From assembly GCA_964645935.1 (NCBI GenBank), contig CAZYAK010000018.1, forward strand, positions 1-24,158: DNA of 24,158 nucleotides, read 5' to 3'. The position numbers and the translations under genes were made by a program. Source of the stretch: CAZYAK01 sp964645935. Lineage in GTDB: Bacteria > Patescibacteriota > Gracilibacteria > Peribacterales > Peribacteraceae. This document shows positions 1-7,505 of the stretch, in pieces (the first letter of the stretch is position 1; each line of letters opens with the position of its first letter). Under the pieces are notes generated by a model. The model was not told the origin of the DNA. It ran no database searches and saw only the letters and a list, made by a program, of their open reading frames with translations.

Positions 1-823
1 CGCCGCAGCCGGCCGCGCCGCGTCGCCGTGCTTCGACGCCGCCGCCTTCCTCGCGATCGCCGAGCGCGCGCTCGAGACGATGGCAAGATGGGCGCTGGAA
101 AAGAATGAGCATGTAGGCCTCCTCGGCGCGGTTGACGGGGGAGTCGGGGCGGAAGATACCCAGAAGGTCGCCATTGACATCACGGTCGCCAGAAACGATG
201 CCACGGGCCACGGCATAGGCAACATCCGGCTCGTAGGGGTGGCCGACGGTATCGGTGAAATCGGCATAGAGCGGCGGCACGTCGTCGCCAAAGGCGTCGT
301 GAATCACGCCGAGCAACTCGGCACGCATGATGGGGCGGTTGAGGTCGGGCGGGACCGCGGTCTGGAAGAGGCGCAGATTGCGCTCTTCCGCACACGATAC
401 GTATCGCTCGGCCCAGTGGCCGACCGCTGCAAGGTTCTGCACGGGACGCAGGCATCCGGTCTCGTCCACGCGAGCAGCGCGGAACGCCATCTTGAGCGCC
501 TGGGAGACGGTAACAGGGTCCGACGGGCCGAAGCGCCCGGTGCCCTTGCCCTCGGCGTCCTTGTAGCCGGAGAGAATTCCCCAGCCGGCGGAGGCGGAGA
601 CGTACTGGTGGAACCAGTCGGCTTCGTCGACGTCAGCAAAGGTGGCACCACCAAGGTCGTCGAGCTTCTCCACAACGTCGGAGAAGTCCGATGCGTGCGT
701 GGTCTGATACACCTGTAGCTCTTCTTTAAGCGCGCTCAGATCGTCCAGGAACGCACGGGCCGGAAGAACGGAGGAGACCACTGCCACGAGGACGGCGGTA
801 GCGGGGAACAGGTGGCGGAGCAT
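1..823 (-). CDS. SLH-domain surface protein, 3' end cut by window edge
   Basis: The frame is open from an ATG at 823 down to base 1, so the C-terminus is missing. The first 24 residues form a signal peptide (basic start, hydrophobic core, PARA cleavage site). S-layer homology repeats follow. The clearest are a segment ending FGPSDPVTVSQALKMAF near residues 70-110 and one ending FRPDSPVNRAEEAYMLI near residues 205-240. SLH domains anchor proteins non-covalently to cell-wall polymers, so this is an exported envelope protein. It resembles the SLH protein at 7506-8351, including a paired-cysteine segment (C...YVSCAEE here, C...YVACAES there). The last roughly 30 visible residues are Arg/Gly-rich and unlike SLH, and the DNA under them is exceptionally GC-rich, so that tail may not be genuine. 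The role beyond wall attachment is unknown. Confidence 0.8.
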   Translation of the reverse strand, partial: MLRHLFPATAVLVAVVSSVLPARAFLDDLSALKEELQVYQTTHASDFSDVVEKLDDLGGATFADVDEADWFHQYVSASAGWGILSGYKDAEGKGTGRFGPSDPVTVSQALKMAFRAARVDETGCLRPVQNLAAVGHWAERYVSCAEERNLRLFQTAVPPDLNRPIMRAELLGVIHDAFGDDVPPLYADFTDTVGHPYEPDVAYAVARGIVSGDRDVNGDLLGIFRPDSPVNRAEEAYMLILFQRPSCHRLERALGDREEGGGVEARRRGAAGCG

Positions 824-847
824 GGGTGTGTGGTGTGACATCGGAAT

Positions 848-876
848 ATGATAGCAGAAAACGGCTTTGTGCTCAA
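848..876 (-). promoter_or_regulatory. promoter of the SLH gene at 823
   Basis: Read on the minus strand, TTGAGC (871-876) and TATCAT (848-853) are separated by 17 bp. The -35 box overlaps the stop codon of the upstream kinase gene, so the SLH gene probably has its own promoter. The predicted leader is about 18 nt and carries no Shine-Dalgarno. Confidence 0.55.
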
Positions 877-2951
877 TGTTTACGAGCACGCGAGCCAGCA
901 AGCGGGATGCGGTAGGTGAAGGTGCTGCCTTTGCCGAGCTCGGAGGACGCCTCAATCTCCCCATGCTGGAGATGCATGAAGTTCCGGGCGATGTAGAGGC
1001 CCAAACCGGCGCTCTTATCTGCTCCCGCGCCTCCGCTCAGCACCTGGTCGCGGGTAAAGAGACGCCGGATGATGTCTTGGGTCATGCCCTCGCCCGTGTC
1101 AGTGACGTCAACGCGTGCCTTCCCCGCGTCGGTGGAGATCCGCACGGTGATGCCGCCGGTCTTGGTGTGCTTGAGCGCGTTGCTCACGCTGTTGCCAATG
1201 GCTTCAGCCAGCTTTTCCTTGTCCGCCAGCACGCGGACATCCCCTTTGGGGGCCTCGATCTTCAGCGACAGGCCCTGCTGGATGAAGGCGGGACGGTGCG
1301 GGCGCACGGCCAGCTCCACGATCTCTTTAAGGGAGGCCGGAAGGAGTGTCACCGCGATCACACCCCGATCGATGCGGGAAACGTTGAGGATGTCGAGGAC
1401 GAAGCGGTGATTGGTCGCATTGGTCTCCTGCAGATCCTTGAGTGCCTTGCGAACCGGCGCGGGAAGCTTGCCGTACGTGCCATCGAGCAGGAGCTCCAGT
1501 GTCCACCGAATGGCCGTGATCGGCGCCTTGAGCTGGTGGCTCACGACGGAGATGACATCATCCTTCATGCGCTCTACGAGCTTGCGCTCCGTAATGTCGC
1601 GCGCGATGGCCGACGCGCCGGTGATGCGTCCGGCCGCGTCCATGAGCGGCGAAATGGTCAGCGATACCGGGATAGTCTTGCCGTCCTTGCGCAGCCGTTC
1701 GGTTTCAAAGTGTTTTACGGTGGTGCCGCGACCTATGCGCTTGAGGATGCCCTGCAGCTCTTTGCGCCGCGCCTCGGGGATTGTGCGGAGAATGGCTTGT
1801 CCCACCATCTCGCGCTCCTTCCAGCCGTACATGCGCTCGGCGGCTGCGTTCCAAGCGGTAACCGTGCCATCCAGGGTCTCCGCGATGATGGCATCGTTGG
1901 ACGAGGCCACGATGGACGCCACGTCGCGCAAGCTCTGATTGGTGGACCGCAGTTCACGATTGAGCCGCTCATTGCGCGCGGAGAGCCGAGCGAGCACGAG
2001 GACCAGTGACAGCGTAATCAGTGACAGCGCCCCTCCTGCGAGCCAAATGCTCAAGCGCACGCGACGAAGAGGCTCATAGGCCTGCTCAGCGGACTGCTGC
2101 ACACCCACCACCCAGTGTGCGTCGCCTGCGGAGAACGGCATAAAGGCCGCGAGCATCTGCTCGTCCGTGAGTGGGTCGCGGTACTCGGAGCGCACCACCG
2201 TGCCGCTGAGGGCCTGCTTCACCGGGCCGAGGTCTGCGTACTCGCCGTGTAGCCGGTCGGAAAGCACGAGCGTGGGATGCGCGGCCACGTTACCCTCGCC
2301 ATCCAACACGAAAGCAGCGCCCTGCGTGGAGAGCTTACTGTTGCGCAACCACTTGGTGATTTGCGAAAGCGGGTATTCGAATGCGAGCACGGCGAGCAAG
2401 TCGCCCCTACCTCCCAGCACCGGCACCGCGATGGCCACGACGGGACGCGGCGGCTGCTGGGCGTTGAGGTACACCGCAGAGATGGCGGGCGTGCGTGTGG
2501 CGCTGACGTCCCGGAACCACATCTCGCCCGACACGTTCCGCGCGAAGGCGTTCTCGGTGGCGGGATACTCGCTCCACATGCGGCCACGGTCGTCTGTAAT
2601 AAAGGCTCGGTCCACCTGCGGGTACGCCACGAGGACACCGCGGAGACGGCTGCGCGTGGCGTCCACGTCGCGGGAACGGATAACGTCGAGCGTCCCCGGG
2701 AGCGACGCGATGGCGTGCGCCAACGATACCGTGCGGCGGAAATCCTGCGTAATAAGCTCGGAGATGCTCGCGGCCTCAGAGAGGTTGTTGCGGGCCACCA
2801 GAGACTGCACAGACTCGGACGACACGCGCTCGGTGTACAGGGTAAGCAGGGCGATCGGCAGCGCCGCTGCGCAGAAGGGCAGTGCCCAGCCGAGGCGTGT
2901 AAGGAGCCCTGTGGACTCAGTAGTTTTCGCTCGCGCGGGCGCGGCAGGCAC
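873..2951 (-). CDS. membrane sensor histidine kinase (Cache-PAS-HisKA-HATPase)
   Basis: This 692-aa protein starts at a GTG at 2951. Transmembrane segments near residues 22-40 and 301-323 enclose a periplasmic double-Cache-like sensor (about 45-290). A PAS domain (about 343-455) ends in the usual ITERK linker. The HisKA domain has the phosphoacceptor in SHQLKAP (His472). The ATPase domain has an N box (N587 and N591 in GNSVSNALKH), a G1 box (DTGEG, about 618-622) and a G2 box (GLGL, about 649-652). All catalytic motifs are present, so it should autophosphorylate and pass phosphate to a response regulator. No regulator gene lies next to it, making it an orphan kinase here. The ligand of the Cache domain cannot be read from sequence. 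The downstream SLH gene is on the same strand 49 nt away but has its own promoter-like sequence. Confidence 0.93.
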   Translation of the reverse strand: MPAAPARAKTTESTGLLTRLGWALPFCAAALPIALLTLYTERVSSESVQSLVARNNLSEAASISELITQDFRRTVSLAHAIASLPGTLDVIRSRDVDATRSRLRGVLVAYPQVDRAFITDDRGRMWSEYPATENAFARNVSGEMWFRDVSATRTPAISAVYLNAQQPPRPVVAIAVPVLGGRGDLLAVLAFEYPLSQITKWLRNSKLSTQGAAFVLDGEGNVAAHPTLVLSDRLHGEYADLGPVKQALSGTVVRSEYRDPLTDEQMLAAFMPFSAGDAHWVVGVQQSAEQAYEPLRRVRLSIWLAGGALSLITLSLVLVLARLSARNERLNRELRSTNQSLRDVASIVASSNDAIIAETLDGTVTAWNAAAERMYGWKEREMVGQAILRTIPEARRKELQGILKRIGRGTTVKHFETERLRKDGKTIPVSLTISPLMDAAGRITGASAIARDITERKLVERMKDDVISVVSHQLKAPITAIRWTLELLLDGTYGKLPAPVRKALKDLQETNATNHRFVLDILNVSRIDRGVIAVTLLPASLKEIVELAVRPHRPAFIQQGLSLKIEAPKGDVRVLADKEKLAEAIGNSVSNALKHTKTGGITVRISTDAGKARVDVTDTGEGMTQDIIRRLFTRDQVLSGGAGADKSAGLGLYIARNFMHLQHGEIEASSELGKGSTFTYRIPLAGSRARKH

Positions 2952-2992
2952 GGACTTGGACCGGTGAGGGGTGTGTGTCTCGGGAATACTTT

Positions 2993-2998
2993 AGTATA
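2993..2998 (-). promoter_or_regulatory. -10 element for the histidine kinase gene
   Basis: TATACT on the minus strand lies 41 nt before the GTG start of the kinase. No convincing -35 box sits 16-18 bp upstream (the position reads TTCCGC). It shares a 129-bp divergent intergenic region with the gene at 3081. Confidence 0.35.
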
Positions 2999-3053
2999 CC
3001 CGATTTCCCGCCCCTGCGGAAGTGCGGGAGTAGCGCCCGGAGGCGAAATCCGC

Positions 3054-3059
3054 TATACT
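3054..3059 (+). promoter_or_regulatory. -10 element for the Ser-rich protein gene
   Basis: TATACT follows CGC, the same context as the TATACT of the operon promoter at 14074. It ends 21 nt before the ATG at 3081. The -35 position is weak. Confidence 0.4.
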
Positions 3060-3080
3060 CGAACCACACATCCACACCCT

Positions 3081-4385
3081 ATGCCTCGCTCTCGCGTTTC
3101 CGCTTCCTCGACATGCCTGGTGTCCGCCGGCGTTTCGCTGCTGACCACGGTCACCGTGCTCACAGCTTCCACGCTGCTCACGGGAGGCCTGCTCGCGCAG
3201 TCCATTCCCGGCCAGAGACCTGGGGGATATGTTTCTCCATCGTACTCCTCGTACTCTCCATTCACAGGTGAGGGAGGTAGCCACCGCAAATCATCGTCAG
3301 CTGCTGTGCCTTCTTCCAGCAGTTCGAACAACACATCGAGCGCAGCATACGACGCTGGATCGAATCCCTCGTGGAAATCGTCCTTCAGCTCCGCCCGCGC
3401 GGCCCCTCCTACGGAGGAAGTGGAGTACCGCAGCTCGCAGATGATCAGCAACTCGCCGTCCTCGTCTGAGGCGTCGTCCGCCGGGGAGCGCACATCGACC
3501 GAGCAGCCGCCCACCAAACATGTCATCCCCATCCGCGTCGTTCCTCTGCCGAACATCGGCGAGAACAACTCGCAAAGTGCGTCACGTGGAGCAGCCGTGC
3601 CACCCGTCGAGGGCGGCAGCGTCGGATGCTTCGATGATGCTGGTACGTGGATCTCCAAGCGTGAGTACTGCGCCGCCGATCAGGGACGCTTCCTCCGCCC
3701 AGCGCAGCCCCCCGTCGACGAGACGACCGACATCCAGCTCGAACTCCGCCCCGCACCTCCGATCCCCGATCGCGAAGCGGAACTGCGCTTGGACGCGCAG
3801 TTCAACGCGACGGTCTCTCAGGACGACCAGCGCGCCTCCTTTCTGCGCCTCGTAGATGATTCCGCCTTCGTGGTGGGCAACGCCCGCGCCGGCGTTGCGC
3901 ATGACGCGGCCGCGCTTGCTGCGCTTTCTGACACACTCTCGTGGCTCGACTCCCGTCGTGCCGAAGCCGGTCTCGAGCGCACCATCACTGAGTGGAACGC
4001 CGAGGCTGCAGCAGTCCGTGCCCGCATGACGGAGACGTCTGCTGTCGTCGCCAGCGCAGAAGCCTCCGCGCCCGCGGCGCCCATCCCGGTCGCCCCTGAC
4101 ATCCAGGCCATCCTCATGCGCCTGGAGGGCATCGTCTCTCGTGTGCCGGAGGTACACGCTCTCGTACAGCGTGCGGGCGTTGCGGTACCCGATGTATCGC
4201 TCCTCGCCGCGCTGGACGCGCGCTCCGCGCTGGACGCTGTGCCCTCGTGCCCCACACTCAAGAGCTGTCGTCAGCTCCCGCTGGTAGTGGATGCGCTAGA
4301 AGCGTGGCGCGACGGCATGCGCGACGCCGTGCACGCCGCTAACCGCGACGACCTACTCGTGAAGATCGAGGACTCGCTGCGCTGA
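3081..4385 (+). CDS. Ser-rich secreted or membrane-anchored protein of unknown function
   Basis: This 434-aa protein is of no family I recognise. The ATG at 3081 was chosen because it gives a clean N-terminal hydrophobic segment (about 11-38) after a short basic start, acting as a signal peptide or anchor. The reading frame is open much further upstream, but that part is antisense to the kinase. Residues 40-160 are low-complexity and Ser-rich, typical of an extended surface linker. A small Cys-containing motif follows (GCFDDAGTW...YCAAD, about 190-210). The C-terminal half is Ala/Arg/Asp-rich and predicted helical, with one Cys pair (PSCPTLKSC) near residue 395. It is probably exported. The Ser-rich part is a plausible glycosylation target for the TMTC-like protein encoded convergently next door, but that is inference. 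Confidence 0.75.
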   Translation: MPRSRVSASSTCLVSAGVSLLTTVTVLTASTLLTGGLLAQSIPGQRPGGYVSPSYSSYSPFTGEGGSHRKSSSAAVPSSSSSNNTSSAAYDAGSNPSWKSSFSSARAAPPTEEVEYRSSQMISNSPSSSEASSAGERTSTEQPPTKHVIPIRVVPLPNIGENNSQSASRGAAVPPVEGGSVGCFDDAGTWISKREYCAADQGRFLRPAQPPVDETTDIQLELRPAPPIPDREAELRLDAQFNATVSQDDQRASFLRLVDDSAFVVGNARAGVAHDAAALAALSDTLSWLDSRRAEAGLERTITEWNAEAAAVRARMTETSAVVASAEASAPAAPIPVAPDIQAILMRLEGIVSRVPEVHALVQRAGVAVPDVSLLAALDARSALDAVPSCPTLKSCRQLPLVVDALEAWRDGMRDAVHAANRDDLLVKIEDSLR

Positions 4386-4411
4386 TCCCAGCACTACTCA
4401 CGCAGAGCGCA

Positions 4412-6205
4412 TCAGCGGTGCATCGCTCGGATGTTTCGCAGATGCTCCGCAGCACGCTCGTAGCCCGCGTCCTGGCGCACGACTTCAGCCAGATGGATCT
4501 CGGCCTCCGCCAGGCTACCGCTTTCCGCAAGCAACGCGGCCAGACGGTATCGCGCGTCGATGAGGAGCGGATCGTGTTCCACGGAGGAACGGAACTCTCC
4601 TATCGCCTCGGATATGCGCCCGCGCTTCTGCAGCTGCAATCCCAGGTTCCAGTGCGTCTCGGCAAACTCCGGCATGCGTCGCGCGGCTTCGCGAAATTGC
4701 TCTAGGGCACCTGCATCATCCCCACTGATCTCCAGTTGCTCACCGAGATAGTAGAACGCCGGAATCTCGTCCACGGTGAGTGTCTCTTTGCCCTCCAGCA
4801 CTGCAACGCCGGTGCGGAACGCGGCAAGAGCGCCGGCGCCGCTGCCAGTGTTGCGCAAGAGCAATCCGTCATTCATGCGCGCAGCCAGAAGGTCTGGGGC
4901 CAGGCGCATGGCGGCATCGATCTCCAGCCGGGCTCCGACCGTGTCACCCGTCTCACGCAGAATGGAGCCCAAGTTGTTGTGTGCCATGGCCGATCCCGGG
5001 AAGAGTGTCGTGACGTGCCGGTACAGCGATTCGCTGTTCTGCCACACCGCACCCTGGGCAAAGGCAAAGGCACCAAGCATCACGGTGAGGACGCCCACTG
5101 CCCATCCACCGAGCATCCCGCCACGCGGAAGGCGCGACAGCACGTGGCGTCCCGCGACAACGAGCACGACGAAGATGCCGATCGAAGCGAGGTACGCGTA
5201 GCGGTCCGACGCGTAGAACAGGAAGCCGTTCTTGAAGAACGTCGAGAAGCTCGGCGCCTGCATCACGAGGAAGAACACGATCCCGAACGCGGCTGCGGGC
5301 GACCGGCGACGGAGCATCCACGCAGCGGCGAGGAGCAGTGCGCAGCCGATCACCGACAGGAGAAACTCGGGGGACGCGATCGTCACCGGTGTGAGCTGCG
5401 GATAGATGGGAGAGAGACCGGCGGGCAGCAGAAGCTTGCCTATCGACATTACGACACTTTTGGCCGACAGCAGCGCCGTCTGTAGGGGACCGATGCCCGC
5501 AATGGCTCTGGTCTTGCCCCCCACGGCGATGATGCCAAAGAGCACACTCAGCACGGCGTACGGGATCTTCTCGCGCCATGCCGCGCGGTCGAGCCGCCTC
5601 TCCTGCAGTACGTCCGTGAGCACAAGGACGACGGGAAGCAGAATGACAGACACCTTGGAAAGCAGCGCGAGCAGGAACGTCGCAATGCCTGCGACACTCC
5701 ACTTTTTCTCTTCCGTCTCGCAAAAACGGAGGTACGAAAGCCAGCTACAAAGGAAGAAGCACGAGGACAGAACGTCCTTGCGCGCCGAGGCCCACAACAC
5801 AGCTTCCGCATGAAGCGGGTGTGCCGCGAAGAGCAGTCCCGCCGCGAGGCCGGCGCCACGGCTGCGCAGCAGTGATGCGACCACGGCGCAGACAAGAAGC
5901 GCATTGAGCGCGTGGAGCAGGAGGTTCGTGACGTGAAACCCGGTGGGGTTCAAGCCAAAGACGGCGTGCTCCAGCTGGTAGCTGACGAGCGTGAGAGGCA
6001 CATAGAGTTCCGGATCGTAGGTGGTGAACACGTGTGTGAGCGAGCGCAGGCTGAGCTGCTGCACGGCGGGGTTCCGAGTGATGAGCAGCCCGTCGTCGAG
6101 CGAGACAAACTCGTTCCCGAGCCATGGTACATAGACAGCGACACACACGGCAGCAATGAGAACGCACGACGCGAGGGTCTTGAAGCGCTCGGGGATGCTC
6201 GGCAT
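4412..6205 (-). CDS. TMTC-like multipass membrane protein with C-terminal TPR repeats
   Basis: This 597-aa protein starts at the ATG at 6205. The frame is open to 6319, but only this start has a promoter six bases upstream and puts the first membrane helix at residues 10-28. About ten membrane helices fill residues 10-385, and TPR repeats fill about 405-590. Three signatures match the TMTC/GT-C glycosyltransferase group: an acidic pair in the first external loop (VSLDDGLLITRNP, D37-D38), HPLHAEAV (129-136) with a following RKD, and DRYAYL (334-339). In animals TMTC proteins transfer mannose from a dolichol-linked donor to Ser/Thr of secreted proteins. Bacterial homologues are poorly characterised. 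I infer a lipid-linked sugar transferase acting on exported proteins, with the TPRs binding the acceptor. A non-enzymatic TPR membrane protein remains possible. Confidence 0.82.
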   Translation of the reverse strand: MPSIPERFKTLASCVLIAAVCVAVYVPWLGNEFVSLDDGLLITRNPAVQQLSLRSLTHVFTTYDPELYVPLTLVSYQLEHAVFGLNPTGFHVTNLLLHALNALLVCAVVASLLRSRGAGLAAGLLFAAHPLHAEAVLWASARKDVLSSCFFLCSWLSYLRFCETEEKKWSVAGIATFLLALLSKVSVILLPVVLVLTDVLQERRLDRAAWREKIPYAVLSVLFGIIAVGGKTRAIAGIGPLQTALLSAKSVVMSIGKLLLPAGLSPIYPQLTPVTIASPEFLLSVIGCALLLAAAWMLRRRSPAAAFGIVFFLVMQAPSFSTFFKNGFLFYASDRYAYLASIGIFVVLVVAGRHVLSRLPRGGMLGGWAVGVLTVMLGAFAFAQGAVWQNSESLYRHVTTLFPGSAMAHNNLGSILRETGDTVGARLEIDAAMRLAPDLLAARMNDGLLLRNTGSGAGALAAFRTGVAVLEGKETLTVDEIPAFYYLGEQLEISGDDAGALEQFREAARRMPEFAETHWNLGLQLQKRGRISEAIGEFRSSVEHDPLLIDARYRLAALLAESGSLAEAEIHLAEVVRQDAGYERAAEHLRNIRAMHR

Positions 6206-6211
6206 GCCCGC

Positions 6212-6240
6212 ACGATACCTGGCGACTCCGCTCCTCGTAA
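6212..6240 (-). promoter_or_regulatory. leaderless-type promoter of the TMTC-like gene
   Basis: On the minus strand TTACGA (6235-6240) and TATCGT (6212-6217) are 17 bp apart. The -10 ends exactly six bases before the ATG at 6205, so transcription should start at or next to the start codon. No Shine-Dalgarno is present. Confidence 0.45.
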
Positions 6241-6277
6241 GCCTTCCGCACTTCTTCAGAAGGGAGATCTCCCAATA

Positions 6278-6306
6278 TTGCGAGTAATAGCAATTTATAG
6301 TATAAT
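6278..6306 (+). promoter_or_regulatory. strong sigma70-like promoter of the EamA gene
   Basis: TTGCGA (6278-6283), a 17-bp spacer and a consensus TATAAT (6301-6306). The -10 box is repeated at 6456-6461 in the duplicated flank after the N run. If the duplication is an assembly artefact, this promoter drives the EamA gene with a leader of about 7 nt. Confidence 0.65.
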
Positions 6307-6340
6307 ATTCATAACACACATGCTCTCTCTAACAGGGGTC
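6286..6340. repeat. 55-bp direct repeat, copy 1, left flank of the N run
   Basis: These 55 bases are identical to 6441-6495. They end directly at the N run, the pattern of two contig ends that overlap but were not merged. The repeat contains the EamA -10 box and first codons. Confidence 0.95.
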
Positions 6341-6440
6341 NNNNNNNNNNNNNNNNNNNNNNNNNNNNNNNNNNNNNNNNNNNNNNNNNNNNNNNNNNNN
6401 NNNNNNNNNNNNNNNNNNNNNNNNNNNNNNNNNNNNNNNN
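6341..6440. other. assembly gap of 100 N
   Basis: A run of exactly 100 N, the conventional scaffolding placeholder. Because both flanks are the same 55 bp, the true gap is probably zero or negative in length: the two contigs overlap by 55 bp. Confidence 0.95.
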
Positions 6441-6495
6441 AATAGCAATTTATAGTATAATATTCATAACACACATGCTCTCTCTAACAGGGGTC
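6441..6495. repeat. 55-bp direct repeat, copy 2, right flank of the N run
   Basis: Identical to 6286-6340. It contains the ATG at 6475 from which the EamA frame runs on uninterrupted. Confidence 0.95.
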
Positions 6496-7476
6496 ATCGA
6501 TCGGCTGAATATCCCGTACACGGACACGTCGCGCGACCGCACCATCGGGTGGCTGTCGCTGGGTGTGATGGTGATCGCGTCCTCCACGTACAACTCGTTC
6601 GCCAAGACGCTTACGGACGCCGTATCCCCCATTACGCTGGTGCTGTTGAGCGAGATGCTCACGATGTTCTTCGTGCTGCTGTCGTTCGGCGTCGTGCCCA
6701 CGTTCCAGCGCCTCCTCAAACTCCCACGCGCGCAGCTGAAGCCGCTGCTGGCCATCGGTGTGCTTAGCGGCATTCTCGCGCCGCTCATGTGGTTCCAGGG
6801 CCTGCACCATTCCAGTGTGGTGAATGCGTCGCTCTTCTCCAACACGGAGATGCTTTTCCTTACCATTCTCGCGGTGGTGCTACTCAAGGAGTCGTTCACA
6901 CGCGCACACGCTCTGTCGCTCGCCACCATCCTCGCAGGCCTGCTCGTCATCGTGCTCAAGGGCTTTACACAGTCCATCGAACTGCAATCGGGCGATCTGC
7001 TGCTCACACTCTCGTGTCTCACGTACGGCTTCGGGAGCATCATCTTCCGGAGGTACCTCAACCACGCCGACCCGCAGGTGGTGATCCTCTGCCGCTCACT
7101 CACGGCCGTGAGCGCGTTCTTCCTGTTCTCCCCGTTCATTCCCCATACACTCCCGCAGGATGTGGCCGCGTTCCCAGTGCAGGCGGTACCGGTGCTGCTA
7201 GGGTTTGGGTTCGTCTCGCGCTTCCTCAACGGGTTCAGCTTCTATGAGGCAATGGAGCGCCTGCCGCTTACCACGGTGTCGCTCTCGCTCAATTTCCCCG
7301 TCATCGGCTCCATTCTCTTTGGGGCCTGGATGCTCGGCGAGCGCGTCGAGTCGTACCACTGGGTGGGTGGCGCGCTGATCATCGCTGGGGCGCTGCTCCT
7401 GGAGCTCACGGGCAGCCACGGCACGAAGAGCCAGCGGGAAAAGCACCTGCTGCACGGGCATCCGAGGCGAATCTGA
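6475..7476 (+). CDS. EamA/DMT-family transporter
   Basis: This 333-aa integral membrane protein has about ten hydrophobic helices arranged as two EamA repeats (about residues 25-165 and 170-315). The second repeat ends in the typical pattern of a PVIG helix, a LGE loop (around LGERVES) and a final helix GGALIIAGALLLE. EamA proteins of the drug/metabolite transporter superfamily export or exchange small metabolites such as amino acids, nucleotides or sugars. The substrate cannot be predicted. The start at 6475 lies within the duplicated 55-bp flank, and an identical start exists at 6320 before the N run. A consensus TATAAT sits 13 nt upstream. The gene is divergent from the TMTC-like gene and converges on the SLH gene at 7506. 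Confidence 0.9.
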   Translation: MLSLTGVIDRLNIPYTDTSRDRTIGWLSLGVMVIASSTYNSFAKTLTDAVSPITLVLLSEMLTMFFVLLSFGVVPTFQRLLKLPRAQLKPLLAIGVLSGILAPLMWFQGLHHSSVVNASLFSNTEMLFLTILAVVLLKESFTRAHALSLATILAGLLVIVLKGFTQSIELQSGDLLLTLSCLTYGFGSIIFRRYLNHADPQVVILCRSLTAVSAFFLFSPFIPHTLPQDVAAFPVQAVPVLLGFGFVSRFLNGFSFYEAMERLPLTTVSLSLNFPVIGSILFGAWMLGERVESYHWVGGALIIAGALLLELTGSHGTKSQREKHLLHGHPRRI

Positions 7477-7505
7477 AGAAACCGCCAATGCGCCGAAGCC
7501 GCTCG

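Noticed and set aside
80..718. Open frame of 212 codons on the plus strand
   Set aside because: It is antisense to the SLH gene at 1-823, which has a signal peptide and SLH motifs. The plus-strand peptide has no recognisable features.
867..2009. Open frame of 380 codons on the plus strand
   Set aside because: It is the antisense shadow of the histidine kinase. The catalytic motifs are on the minus strand.
2277..3080. N-terminal extension of the plus-strand frame ending at 4385
   Set aside because: It overlaps the kinase gene in antisense. The ATG at 3081 begins a proper signal or anchor segment and follows a -10 box.
5912..6445. Plus-strand frame running into the N run
   Set aside because: It is antisense to the TMTC-like gene and stays open only because N codons are not stops.
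6286..6495. 55-bp direct repeat as an insertion or attachment site
   Set aside because: Both copies directly border a 100-N scaffold gap, which fits an unmerged contig overlap better than biology.
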